A stretch of DNA of 64,000 bases. It comes from Echria macrotheca. Taxonomy: Eukaryota > Ascomycota > Sordariomycetes > Sordariales > Schizotheciaceae. The DNA is taken from the NCBI GenBank assembly GCA_030411725.1, contig MU839828.1, positions 992,001 to 1,056,000 on the forward strand. Direction: 5' to 3'. Shown one piece after another: positions 41,573-52,987 of the stretch (the first letter of the stretch is position 1; the number at the start of each line of letters is the position of its first letter). Made by a program: the position numbers and the translations under genes. A model generated the notes under the pieces. It was not told the origin of the DNA and ran no database searches. It was given only the letters and a program-made list of their open reading frames with translations.

Positions 41573-42787
41573 ACCTGAATTGCGTAGGCCAATCAGGATA
41601 CGGCGCTCTGAATCTGGCTAGCCAATCAGGAGGGCCCAGTTGGAAGGGTCAAATCCAGCCAATGGGAGGCCAGGCGCGCGACATCTAAGCCTTAGCTGCC
41701 CACACACTTTGCCGCTATAGCAAGGACACGGCCATTCTAGCCACGCCAGATTACACTTCAACTGGTCCAGATCCTGACAACCCAGTACTTTCTGGAGGCC
41801 AAGTACCGACAATCACCCAGGTGTGGTATGTCATTCAAAGCTAATTTGCGCTGTCAGCTGGTGTGTGAGTGGCGGATGCATGCCAAGACAAAGCCGAGCA
41901 GCATGACTGGGTACAAACCACACGACCCCCCTACCACTGGGCGGCTGAGTATGGTATCACCCAGCAATGAATGAAACGAAGTAGCCAAATCAAGAAAATG
42001 CCACCCAAATGGCGAGAAGTTCCGTCATCCCGTGTCCCTTTACCGCCACCTGTGCAACAAAACTCGGTTCTTAGTCTTCTCTAAGAAGGAAGTCTCACAG
42101 TGAGCTATACAAAAGCACCTTCCTGGGCCGGAGATACATAAAACGAGTAGATCCTGGAAGCGCCTATCTGGCGGTCTTAACAGTGGGTTTGGGGGAATCA
42201 GTCGTAAGTAGGAGCACAGCTTGATTTGAAAAGCGCCGGATACATGGTTAAAGTATTTGCCCTACTTCAGCTTGGAAACACCATTCACCAAAGATCAGGT
42301 CAATACTTTCCTGGTTTCAATGGGTTCAATGGCCTCGGTATCGTTGGCTATCTACTATACCTGAGAGCCTCATCCAATTTGATTGATGTCGGTTCCAAGT
42401 CTGGTGAGTGCCCACGTAGGAAAGGCAGAAATGGCTCCATGGATAACTAAGACTTGCCTACATAGGCAGGTAGGTGGCTCACCGGGTATTCTAGTTCACC
42501 TTGTCCGGCTTATACTACGTTTTCATTGGTCCCCAGCCGACAGCGGCCGCACCAAGGCCCAGACTTACTAAATTAATAGTAATTGCATGCGACCCAGAGG
42601 CTTTGTGTCAGTGGGCTAGGCTTTCATTCTGCATTATCGCTATGCAGCTACGTACTTGCTGGTCCTTGGTTAAAAAGCCCCCAACCCCGCTCCTCATCAA
42701 CTTACCTTAAGGCGGGCAGCCTGGTTGTCACGTCGACCCTGGACGATCCACCCATCTCAGCAAGAAGCTTTTGGCTGTACCCAGACA

Positions 42788-45235
42788 ATGGAGACAGCGG
42801 CTGCAATTATCGGTATTGCCCGTGTGACAACAACCGTCAGCCTGCAGGCACGAAGGCTGTGCGAGCTATGGAAAGATGCTCCGCGAGACATCTACCACCT
42901 CTGTGACGAACTGGAGACGGCAAAGACTTTTTTCGGCACATTGCAAAGCGGTATCATCGATTCTCCGCTGACAGACGATCCTTCCAGGGCCGTGCTGCGA
43001 CAAGAGCTGAATGTACTGCTTCGGCGGGCCAACAGTATCCTTGGAAGCCTGGAGCCAATTCTTGCGAGGCTGGTTAGCGGTGGTAACGACTCTCCGGGTG
43101 CCCCAGACGCTGGGGGACGCAGTGGTCTCGTTTTGACCCTGGCAAAGAGAAGGAAATTCTTGTGGCTGCGGCGAGTGAATAAGGTCACAAAACTCAGGGG
43201 TATGTTACGCCGTACAACGGATGATATAGGGCAGTATTTGATTCTCCTAAACATGTGAGTAAAGGGCTCTCTCATCCATTTGCCTCATTTCTCTAATCGC
43301 CCCGACTTCAGCCAAGTCTCCATGACGCTCATGAACGGAAAAACAATTCTGGAAGATTCCGCATCGAGCACCGCCATCGACCAGGCCGCAGACGTGGACC
43401 AATTGAGCAGGGAAGAAGCTTGCGTCGAAAGAGCAGTTGAACTGGCAAGACTAGATGTTGAAAACAAGCTCCTCACCATGGCATCCAAGGTCGATAGACT
43501 CGAGAAAGACCTGCACGAGGTCCGAGCCGGAACGGCTTTGACAGGACTCGCTGGCCGACTCCCGACATCCAGTGCTCTGAGCGACACCGGGGACCCGTGG
43601 CCAGGTGCCCTATCCCGCACGATACACCACCTCCCCATGCCATCCTCTTCTCCCTGCGGCCGTGGCTGCCGTTGTCAATGTCATTCTGCAAAATCCCGAA
43701 GCTACGTGAGGTGGGAGTTCTCCGGTCTACAACATGCACTCGGATCCATCAGCATCACCTTCCTAGGATCACGAGAGTCAACACGGACGCCAGAGGTGAC
43801 GTGTACTGATACTGGCTGCCATGATTCACAACGCTATGCCTGGAAGATTCGGTACTCGTTCCCACGCTGGCTCGCGCGATCGGTGGTCTCAGCCTGTTTC
43901 TCCTGGCATCCGGATACCCCCGAGCTACTTATCCGAGTTCATCAGGTGCTATCACCCGGAAATGCCTCCTATTACCAGACCATTTTTGGAAGAATAGTGA
44001 ACAGAGACGATGAGGGTCTTAAGGCCACCATTGCCGGGCGGCCCTCATCAGTTAGCGACATTTGGGCTGGCAGCCGAGGCGCCTCGATGTACGAATCGCC
44101 TCTCCACCGCGCAGTAGACTTCCAGAACATTTCCACGGTGCAGATTCTTATCCAAGCCGGTGCCGATATCAGTCAAGAGGATCACTCAGGAGTGACGCCG
44201 GTCTGGCGGGCTTTTAAACACTTCCTCGTGAGAGGAAGCACCACAGCACGCCAGATAATAGCCGAAATGGGGTCATTGTCCAGCTTCTGTGAGGAAGCAG
44301 ACTTCACAAACCTGCACCGTGTTTTGCTCGGAGTCCTTCCCATTAGCTTGGCAACTGCGCTGGCCAATCCCTCCATGAAGGCCCAGATCAACGACAAGGA
44401 CAGCGTTCTCCAAACGACAGCTCTCCAGATTGCTGCTGCGAGAGGCACAATCGACGACGTGCAAGCCCTCCTGGCTGCGGGGGCCGAAGTGAACGCAGCA
44501 GATAAAGGCGGCTTCACACCGCTCCTATGGGCTTGCATTGGCGGCAGAAAGGACGTGGCCAGACTTCTTCTGGAAGCTGGTGCATCGGTCAGCTGCAGCA
44601 CAGCCCAAGGCACAGGGGTACTTCACGCTGCGGTATTTCTGGAGTACTGTCCCACTCTGATCGACATGCTCCTCGACCAAGGTGTCGACATCGATGCTGT
44701 CAACATGGTAGGTGACACGGCTCTGGCCATCACCACCCAAAACCCAGATCAGAGACCTATACGGCCCCTAAGACATTTAATCGCCAGGGGAGCCATGTTA
44801 GATACTCGAGACCGAGGTGGTGATACGCCGCTGTTGAACGCCGTCAGATATTGCTGCTCACCCGAGGTAGTCGAGACTCTGGTCACCTGCGGAGCTGACT
44901 ATACAACCATCAACAATAACGGCGAAAGTATTCTGCATTACCTCGCCCGATTTGGCCACCGCGAGGCGATGCGAGTTTTTTCCAAAGCAAGAATGCGTGG
45001 ATTGGTTAGAGAGATGAAGGATACCGAGGGCAAGACGCCCCTCGAGGCCCTTTATACTCGAAAAGATTTTAGCCAAGAACTCGAGGTTGCTTTTCAGCAG
45101 GTCTTGAGCAGTTTGGACAACAGCTCCACTCCAGTGAACGATAACACGGCAGAAGAGAGCGAGGATAACGACGAAGAGGAGAGCTTTCACGATGCGCTGG
45201 AGAGCATGCATGGAACTGAATACCTAGGTAGGTAA
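42788..45235 (+). CDS. Ankyrin protein with HeLo/PigL_N-like N-terminus and Cys-rich module
   Basis: Two exons (42788-43254, 43312-45235) with a 57-bp intron (GTGAGT..TTCAG, phase 2) give 796 residues. The first about 110 residues (ETAAAIIGIARVTTTV, then LYD-like helices, DAPRDIYHLCDELETAK) match the helical fungal N-terminal domains (PigL_N/HeLo-like) found before ankyrin or STAND regions. A coiled segment follows near residues 180-230. Residues about 270-330 hold a cysteine module (CGRGCRCQCH, later CTDTGC). Ankyrin repeats run from about 417 to 715, for example PLHRAVDFQNIST and TPLLWACIGGRKDVARLLLEAGA. HeLo-type N-domains can drive membrane damage and cell death; ankyrins would sense the trigger. 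The stop codon lies in a TAGGTAGG repeat. Confidence 0.87.
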
Positions 45236-45675
45236 ATAGTGTCAAAAGTTTAGCCCGTGAGGCGTGAGATAGATAGGTACGCAATGTTTCCAGCCAGAAA
45301 ATCGAGGTAATCTTGTTTCCGTTTACTCTGCATCTCTTGCTGAGGTACGATGACTCAAGCACGTCTGCGTTTTGCAGCTCGTTCACCGTCAGTTTGCCGC
45401 CTTGCGCCACACATCAATGCAGCCAAGACCGCCCACGCTCGGTACTGCGACCAGACGGGATGATGGCTTTTTGGGCACGCCTCAAGCCAATCATTGACCC
45501 GGCGACTAATGTCGGTGATCCGATAACTCTCAGCTGGAGCGGGGTTGGGCTGCTTATAACTTATAAGTGCCGCAGCCGGCTTCTTCATGTCCCCTTTCTT
45601 GTCCTCTCCGTTACCTCGACACCTCTGACCCTGCTTCACCTACCTCTGCTGTTTCTTGTGCTCTCTTGTTGCAAA
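45236..45675. other. Intergenic region, no gene seen
   Basis: Between the ankyrin gene and the O-methyltransferase gene, both plus strand. The last 100 bp is CT-rich and fits a promoter and leader. Confidence 0.5.
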
Positions 45676-46971
45676 ATGGACGTCGAAGCAGCCATAAAAG
45701 TGCTGGAAGACTTGCCCGGACAACCGGAGCAGGTCAAAGGACTTTCCCCGGACACCCGTCAACGGATTCTTAGCTTGTCCAAAAAGCTTCCAGGCTTAGT
45801 GTTCACTCCCGAGCAGCTTGCGTTTATGCAGATCTTTGAAGTAAGTAAAAATGTGGAGTCAGACGGAGCTCGCTGACTGGCATCAGACACCGCCACGCCA
45901 GTTTGGCATCCGCATGGCTGTAGACCTGCGCATCTTTCACATCCTCGTGGAACGTGCCGGAAAGCCAATCTCTTCGGCCGACCTGGCCGCGCAATGCGGT
46001 GCCGAGGAGGTCCTGCTCGTCCGGATCATGAGAGCCGTCACAGGCGCAGGGTACGCCCAGGAGTCTGGCGAGCGGGAATACGTGGCCAACCGAATGTCGC
46101 AGGCAATGGTCGTGCCGCACATCGAAGCGTTTGCAGTTCATGTGTAAGAATAGCTGTCTATTCACTCTGCTTTCCTCTCTGACAGTCGCCAAGCTACGAA
46201 GCATCGGCCCGTTCGTGCAACCGGATGCCCGAGTACTTCAAGACCCATGGATACAAGAATCCCACGGACGAGCTGAATGGTCCCGGACAATACGCGCTCG
46301 GCACCACTCTGCACTTCTTCGACTACCTCCATCAAGATCCCGTCAAGGCCCAGCGCTTCAACACGTGCATGACCGGGAGCAAAGCAGGGATGCGGTTTTG
46401 GTTTGAGTGGTTCCCAGTGGTGGAGCACTTTGTCGAGCCATTCAAGGCCTCAGGGGTTGCTGACACTCCCTTTTTGGTTGACCTCGGAGGAGGCATCGGG
46501 CTCCATGTTCGGCGCCTGCTGGAGGCACATTCCTCCGCGGCGCCCCTCGTCCTGCAGGATCTGCCAGGGACCATTGCGAAGGCGACGGATCTGGACTCCC
46601 GCATCACTCCCATGGTCCACGACTTTTTCACTCCTCAGACCATCAAGGGAGCCTATCTGTATTATACCCGCCTTGTGCTTCACGACTGGCCCGATGAGAA
46701 GTGCCGGACGCTACTTCGAGCGACGGCTGCGGCCATGAAGCCGGGATTTTCCCGCATCATACTGAACGAGACGATTATCCCCGAGAAGGATTGCCCACCC
46801 CTCTTAGTGGCGGCTGATATCACCATGATGTCTCTGCTGGCGGGTATGGAGCGGACGGAGAAGCAATGGATAGATCTGGTTGAGTCGGCGGGTTTGCGGG
46901 TGGTCAAGATCTGGCACTCACCGGACTTTCGTGACAAGGAAGGCATCATTGAAGCCGAAGTTCCTCTGTAA
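45676..46971 (+). CDS. SAM-dependent O-methyltransferase (plant-type class)
   Basis: Three exons (45676-45840, 45887-46141, 46186-46971) with very short introns (46 and 44 bp) give 401 residues. The N-terminal winged-helix part covers exon 2 (IFHILVERAGKPISSADLAA). The SAM motif I is VDLGGGIGLHVRRLLE, followed by VLQDLPGTI, then the catalytic-base region LVLHDWPDEKCRTLL and the conserved RIILNETIIPE. All expected motifs, including the HDW His, are present. The second donor could be GTAAGA at 46144, but GT at 46142 keeps the frame into SPSYEASA..CNRMPEYF. Such enzymes methylate hydroxyls on secondary metabolites. No synthase gene lies within reach. Confidence 0.9.
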
Positions 46972-47346
46972 CTAGGTAGGTAGGTAAATACTTACTTAGC
47001 ATGTGGCAGTGTTTTAGAATTCCCGGATTTACTCAGCTTCCCCCTGAGTGTCTCAGTTACAGCACATGTACCTGACGTACCACGCAAGCTTTCAGATGCG
47101 CGATGCCAATGAGGCACCCCACTCGACCATACATCCACCCGCATCCCGAGCTGATTATTACCCCTCAAAATTTGCATTGCATCCAGCTCGGGCTACCTCA
47201 TACACGAACCAGCTCACAACAGCTCACATCTCAGACAGACCTCAGATCACCCTTCTAGTTTTCAAGAACCGCGACACTCGCACCATTTCCTCCCAACTTC
47301 TAATTGGTTGGCTTACTTGACTTCATCCCTGTATTAAAGCGGCGCG
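46972..47346. other. Intergenic region, no gene seen
   Basis: Begins with CTAGGTAGGTAGGTAAATA directly behind the methyltransferase stop codon. The rest is the promoter region of the kinase-like gene. Confidence 0.5.
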
Positions 47347-48483
47347 ATGGCCATGCCGACACCGGTCCCAGTGACTCTTTCCGGTGGCAAAGTGCCGAGT
47401 AGCAGTGTCATCCGCGACATTTTAGCGACATTCTTAACAGAAGAGTGGCCAGCCGTGAATCCCTCCAGCTTAAAGATATCCTACCGCACGTCATTTGCGA
47501 ACGATCACTGTACGGTTGAGCGACCAAAACCTGCGGCTGGCACACCTGCCGAGCCGCTGAAGCTCTTCATCAAGTTCTGCAAGGAAACTGCGGCAGATAT
47601 TGAAGTCTTCAAGCACCTTTTTCCGACCAAAGAAGACGAGACACAACTTTGTTACCGATACGGCCAGTCCGGTCTCGGACCCAAGGTGTACGGCTCGTTC
47701 AGAACACTAGATGGCACACTGGGAAGGATCGAGCAGTTCCTGGATGCCCGCAATCTCGAACCAGAGGATGTCGAGAACGAATCCATTCGAGCGGATATTG
47801 CCAATGCACTGGCAAGATTCCATGTCATGGAAACGACACTAGAGCGAAAGGCAGCGGGGCAATTCTACGAAGCCCTGATCAGCGGACTAACAACCTACCA
47901 CGGGAAAGGAAAGTTAAAGGTCCTGGGAAAAGAAGGAGGTGTTAGCCTTGACCGCCTTATCGAGTACGACTTTTCGCCGAGGTTGACGAGAGTGGTGGAT
48001 GCGCTCGAATCCATCAGGGCCAAACAGGGATGGTGTCTCCACGACATGCAGTATATGAACGTCATGGTGAAGAATGATCCCGGAGAAGAGGAGAGCAAAG
48101 TTGTTTTGATCGACCTGGAGTGTGTCACGCAGAATTATCGAGCGTTCGATATCGGTGGACATTTTATGCAGAAGACCTTCAAGTGGTTCGACGACGAGAA
48201 CAAGATAGCAAATTGCGGGGAGTACACGGAGGAGGAAAAGAAGCACTTTTGCGATGTGTATGCCAGGCAGTGGAATGAACTCACCGGAGAGTCAGACACC
48301 ATGGATCAGGTATTTCGGGAGTCTGAGTACGGATACGTCTTGGCAGTTGCTTTCGACATCCACAACATGCTGTGTTTCATGGACATGGAAGACGACAGCA
48401 ATCCTCTGAACCTTCTTGGGCTCCAGAAACTGTTTGAAATGTTTGTGAGCCAGTGCACAAGGCTTGGGCTAGAAACTGTTTAA
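47347..48483 (+). CDS. Choline/ethanolamine kinase-like protein
   Basis: An intronless gene of 378 residues. The order of blocks matches the choline/ethanolamine kinase branch of the aminoglycoside-phosphotransferase fold: KLFIKFCKE (ATP-site Lys), GSFRTLDGTLGRIEQFLD, IANALARFHVM, then WCLHDMQYMNVMV and VVLIDLECV with NYRAFDIGGHF. In canonical enzymes the catalytic motif reads HNDLQYGN; here it aligns as LHDMQYMN, keeping the catalytic Asp and metal-binding Asn but not the preceding His-Asn. The metal Asp of LIDLE is kept. It may phosphorylate choline, ethanolamine or another small alcohol in the cytosol; the altered loop leaves substrate and activity open. Confidence 0.85.
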   Translation: MAMPTPVPVTLSGGKVPSSSVIRDILATFLTEEWPAVNPSSLKISYRTSFANDHCTVERPKPAAGTPAEPLKLFIKFCKETAADIEVFKHLFPTKEDETQLCYRYGQSGLGPKVYGSFRTLDGTLGRIEQFLDARNLEPEDVENESIRADIANALARFHVMETTLERKAAGQFYEALISGLTTYHGKGKLKVLGKEGGVSLDRLIEYDFSPRLTRVVDALESIRAKQGWCLHDMQYMNVMVKNDPGEEESKVVLIDLECVTQNYRAFDIGGHFMQKTFKWFDDENKIANCGEYTEEEKKHFCDVYARQWNELTGESDTMDQVFRESEYGYVLAVAFDIHNMLCFMDMEDDSNPLNLLGLQKLFEMFVSQCTRLGLETV

Positions 48484-50250
48484 TTGTCATATAAGTACCT
48501 TGTCTTATCGACTTGTTTCTGTCAAGACTACATCGAAACTTGAAGGCTGAAGACGCTGAAGACTCTTTCAGGATAGGTACCCAATTATCTCAGTGGACAG
48601 TTCAGGAGCCCGCCCGCTTCTTGCTAGGCACCTGTCGAAGAAGCAGAATCACTGGATGGCATCTACACAGGCACGATATTTGTTACAAGTGTCGAGGGTG
48701 AAATCAGTGAAGTCTTGTGACCAGTTTTCCGGTTCTCAGAGACGGCACCTGTCAGATCGGCCAATCGGCCCAGGCCGGGGACGCAGGTTTCAGGCGACTG
48801 GATCAGGGCCTTTGGGGGGTTGACCGACGTGGCCTACGGAGCGGGGCTATAGAAGGGTTATTGGATAGGTCTGCAGCGCTCTCGGTCCCCGAAGGCAAGA
48901 TGTATGCCCGAGTGCGGGCCCGGCTCACGCAGCGAGTAAACGCAGAGCCGGTCACGGAGGAGCTTTACAGGGAGGAAGAGGGATAAGAAAGGAGGGAAAA
49001 GGGCCAGGGTTCAATACTGTAACCCACCCACCCCCAACTGCTGTTTTTAGGTACCCTGGCTGTGAGCCTGGCTTGCACGACCACTACCCCTTCACTCTGG
49101 CTTGGTTACCAGGCCTGGCAGCACCTCTGTCTTCCGTTTTGTCTGCTGCATTCTACTGTGTATCCTAAAGCGGTAGAAGTGTACAATAATCGTTCAAGTG
49201 GAGTTTTTTAGCCTCCCAACGCTGCAGTTATCGCCGCCCCCGGTCCTCTGCGGTAATTCTGTCTTCCGAAATTCGGTTTCAACCTTTCCGGAATTCAGTA
49301 CTCTTCAAACAAGTTTCGGTGCCCTTATCGGACAAAGGCCGCTATTTATCAGCCTAGCCTACAGTCTTCCCGATTTCGATGCATTCAGAGTACCTTGGTA
49401 TTCCTTTGACGGTTAAGGAAAGGTTAGGTACAGGTAGGTTGTTTTCCATTGCGTGACAGCGCTCTTGGAGGCCCACAACTGCTGGAGCAGCGCAGTCAGA
49501 ACCACAGGGGAAGGCTCACAGAGATATCCGATCCCGGTTTGTGCCCCTGATAAGCCCAGCGTGGTTGGTGATTGGTCAATTTGCTCCGCCCCGTAACATC
49601 GGCCCAGGCAACGACCGTTGTGTCGGAATTTGAGGAACAGTTGTATTCCGCTCTCGCCAAATCGGTTCTCCAGCGACCAAAGGCCCCTAATTTATACACG
49701 TGTAGTTGTTACAATGGGTTCTTCCAGCTTCCACGGCGCTGTTTCCGTATTCCTGGAATCTAGGTACCTAGGCACTGCAGTTCCAGACCCTGGTAAATTC
49801 CACGGGGACTGGCGCTCCCGAAAAGTCCGGAACCGGACACATTCCAACACGTTGACACCATGACCTAAATCATGCATACCACTCCCAGTTTGAGTTTGAT
49901 GACACGTTCTGAGTCTCTTCGGAATACCTATCAAGTGACGGCGTTTTCGAGGGGTCTCTTCTTTGTATAGGTATTAGGCCTAATAGGTATGCTATGCTTG
50001 CCACTGGCAACTTGCTTGCCACGAATGAGGTGACTGTGAACCGTGGCCATTAGAAATCCACCATCTCTGACAGCTGATAATAAGCGGCACTAACGCCGGG
50101 CCAACCACCTTATCTCAGCAGTCGTCGCGTTTTGCTTGCTTTTTCCTTCGACGCGGGACGATTGTCATCCGCAGACCCCGCACCTTGGTCATCCTTTGAC
50201 GCTTCAACTTCCTCTCCGGACTGCAATCCACTGCGGTAACGAAATACGAC
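48484..50250. other. Intergenic region, no gene seen
   Basis: About 1.8 kb. Contains a TAGG run near 49430-49440 and the 12-bp palindrome ATTAGGCCTAAT at 49973-49984. Frames such as 48513-48701 and 49572-49763 lack domain features. Confidence 0.5.
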
Positions 50251-51017
50251 ATGTCTCCGCCATACGAGTGTGACTACTGCTACCAGAGCTGGGATGATAA
50301 GGGAGACCGCAACGACCACGAGGTCGAGGATCATTTCTACTGTCGTGGATGCGACCGCCGATTCGGGACGTACAACAGCATCAAGCAGGTCGGTAGAGCC
50401 CCCCCCCCCCCCTCTAGTCGCAGGTCCCGGTGATTCCGGCTTCCAGTTAACCTTCCACCAATTCAGCACATGAGATCGCGGATTCATAGCGGAAAAGACA
50501 TGGGCTGCCCGTTCTGCAAGAGGTCCTTCGTCAGCGCAACCGGGCTAACCCACCATCTCGAAACCGGATCTTGTTCTCGGGCGCGAAACATCGACCGACA
50601 AGCCGTGTACTCCATCGTCAGGGCTAGGGACCCCCGCGGTGCCATCTCGAAGAAGTTGCTCACATGGGAGGGCGACTCTGACTATGAGGCGACAGGAGAG
50701 TCGTGGAACGGCGAGTTCTACGAGTGTTATCTGTGTCACCGAGAATTCGGAAAGTTGCAGGGTCTAAACCAGCACCTCAACTCTCCTGCTCGTGAGTACC
50801 TGCCTACCACTCCCCGACCCATATGGGATCTGATCTTGCTCCGACAGACCAACAGAGTTTGTATCATTGTCCGCAGGGGGGCTGTCGGACAGACTTCAAG
50901 ACGCTGGCCAGTCTCATCAACCACCTCGAAAGCGAGTCATGCGGGTTCATGCGTTTCGAGGCCGTTCAGAAACGGATGGGTAATCTGGTCAGCAGCAACC
51001 ATCTTCTAACCTTTTAG
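50251..51017 (+). CDS. C2H2-type zinc-finger protein with five fingers
   Basis: Three exons (50251-50388, 50467-50791, 50848-51017) with introns of 78 and 56 bp give 210 residues. The splices are supported by finger completion: intron 1 joins YNSIKQ to HMRSRIH, giving CRGCDRRFGTYNSIKQHM, and intron 2 joins NSPA to HQQSLYHC. Fingers are CDYCYQSWDD..DHEVEDH, the CRGC finger, CPFCKRSFVSATGLTHH (ending in Cys), CYLCHREFGKLQGLNQH, and CPQGGCRTDF..LASLINH (ending in Cys). Two fingers end in Cys instead of His, a common fungal variant. Linkers are not the DNA-binding TGEKP type, so RNA or protein binding is as likely as DNA. Intron 1 contains a 14-C run. Confidence 0.85.
50399..50412 (+). repeat. 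14-base cytosine run
   Basis: A homopolymer of C in the first intron of the zinc-finger gene. It is outside the coding sequence, so length changes would not shift the frame. Sequencing error in the run length is possible. Confidence 0.8.
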
Positions 51018-52987
51018 TTGTCGAGCGTGAGGTTTCTCCTGATTCAACTCTTGTAATCATATCTGTCGGGTTTCCGGCACACCTAGCCACTCCATAACTG
51101 GCACAGTTACATGTCGTTTTTTTATACGGCCCCAGCTATGCCGAAAGTTTGTCTCCTTCCGCTTTTTGTTTCTTCTTTCCTTTTCTCTTTCTACATGTAC
51201 TGAGTACCTGGGAAATGCGGATCTAAAGGTACGGAGGTTGAATACGAACAGTCCAGGATACTCATGTCGAGGAAAGTCGAGCAGAATGGCATCACGATCG
51301 ACACATCATCTTATTTTCGTCTATTATTCACACCAAATCCCGCGCGATATCATTGTAGGCATTCGCTTCGCAATACGGCAGGATGGCTGCGTGGTTCCGC
51401 CGGCTTCGGCTACTTGGTTTTGCATGGTTACGGAGAATCTAACGTTACATCCGATGCTCGTACAGCTGGCGCAAAATATCTATCACGAGGTTGAAACAGA
51501 TAGCTACCCACGATAACCCTTACGGCGTTCAATCTCCCGAGACAGACCGTGCAGAAGCGGCCCAGTCCGATACCCATCTGGCAAGTAGGCTCTGTTCCAG
51601 TGGCGCCCCTGCAAACAACTTCATTGCATTTTTGTTGCTTTGTTACCTGGGTTTGTCGCAGTTGCAACCTGAGGAGGTTGTTTTCATTCGCCATACACCC
51701 TGCTGGAGGACGAATTCTAAGAAACCTGGCAACCCGATGACAGCTGGAGACTGGTTGGAGCCGCTGAAAAAGGAGCCCCGTAGGTGTGCACCGAGCATTC
51801 GATTTGCTTGCTGCCTGGGAATGCCGTCCAACGAATGCCCCCTTGCTTTTTATTTGCCGAACTGCCGCGTCTTCCACGGAGGACAATCTCTCCGTTCCGA
51901 CCGTGCGAACGTCATTATTCCTCATGGGTAATCCATTCTCGACTGAGCATCCACTTCTCACACGGCAGATGAGAGGAAACAGGATTCCGGTAGTCTCTGA
52001 CCGGCGACAGGCGCATCAATCCTTCCCGGCTCGGCGAAATTTCTCTCGGGTTCTCCGGTCGATGGTCTCGCGGGGCTTTAACGGATTTTGGGTCTCGATC
52101 CTATATGCCAAGCTGCTAGATCCAGGGGTGGTGTGGATAGCTCTGGGGTCCCGTCCCTTTTGATCCGCAGAGCGACCCGTGGGTGGGTAAAACTCAAGGG
52201 TCTAGACCGGCGGTTAGATAGCTAAGCATTTGGTGAGCTCCATCCCAAAACACACCGCATCGCGTCTTCATCGCGTTGACCGCTGCTGGTAAAGCTCGGC
52301 TCGTCGGCACGCCGGCATCGCAAAAAGAGAACGGTGGCGTTGCAAAATGCTTGGAGAATCGATTCGCACGCACCGGAGTCGCCCGCACGGTGTTGAAACG
52401 GTAGATAAAGCTTCTGAAATGGGGTTGAGTCTTGGAAAGCGTCAACAATAACGAAAAGGATGCAGGCAGGACGCATGGCAGTTGATGAGAGATTGGGGTC
52501 GTCGCCGCTTTCTATTATCTTGGCTGCTTTTCATGAGGCCCCACAGTCAGCGGTTGGAGAAGCGGTGATTCGCGACGATGCGAGCTTGATCCTGTTGAAG
52601 GAACGTGGCGCTGGGATTGTTCTTCATCAAGAGCCGAAAAGGGGCAAGCGTTGTTGAAAACGACCAGCTGAGTCTTCCTTCCCTCAGCTGCTCCTTTTCC
52701 AGTGCAACCCGGCGATAAACCCCACTGAAATCCGGCGGAGCCTTTGTCCCGCCAGGTCTAGAATTGTGCGATTGGCACTATTGAACGCACGAAGAATTAT
52801 TCCAGGGGTTTGGCGTCTAGGCACCTCTGGAACATCGAGTATTTACATGTTCACTCGCCCGCGGTGATGATGATAACATGAAGTAGACGACGCCTCCATT
52901 TTGTAGCATCAGCTGCGACCTTGGATCTCTGATCCGTCCGTTCTTTCACTGTCGTTTTTGTGTCTTTTGACACAGTCACTCTTTTCA
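51018..52987. other. Intergenic region, no gene seen
   Basis: Almost 2 kb upstream of the large secreted protein gene. Overlapping frames at 51428-51961 (minus) and 51491-51931 (plus) have no homology-like features. Long for this genome, so it could hold an undetected short gene or old repeat. Confidence 0.45.

Larger units (their letters stand above)
38666..42787. other. 4.1-kb gene-empty block with repeats
   Basis: No convincing gene on either strand. It contains a tRNA-like Pol III box pair (about 41236-41297), low-complexity blocks at 41341-41450 and 41537-41572, three CCAAT boxes at 41589-41663 and several copies of a TAAGCCTTA/TAAGGCTTA motif near 41013, 41053 and 41694. The block is AT-rich from about 40850 to 41330. 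This is the best candidate in the window for a decayed transposon or repeat island. Confidence 0.5.

Noticed and set aside
3909..46971. MFS pump, NmrA-like protein, hydrolase and O-methyltransferase as a biosynthetic cluster
   Set aside because: They are spread over 43 kb with unrelated genes between, and no polyketide synthase, peptide synthetase, terpene cyclase or cluster regulator is present.
51428..51961. 177-codon minus-strand frame in the long intergenic region
   Set aside because: Overlaps an equal plus-strand frame, has scattered Cys/Arg/Trp without pattern and no supported start.
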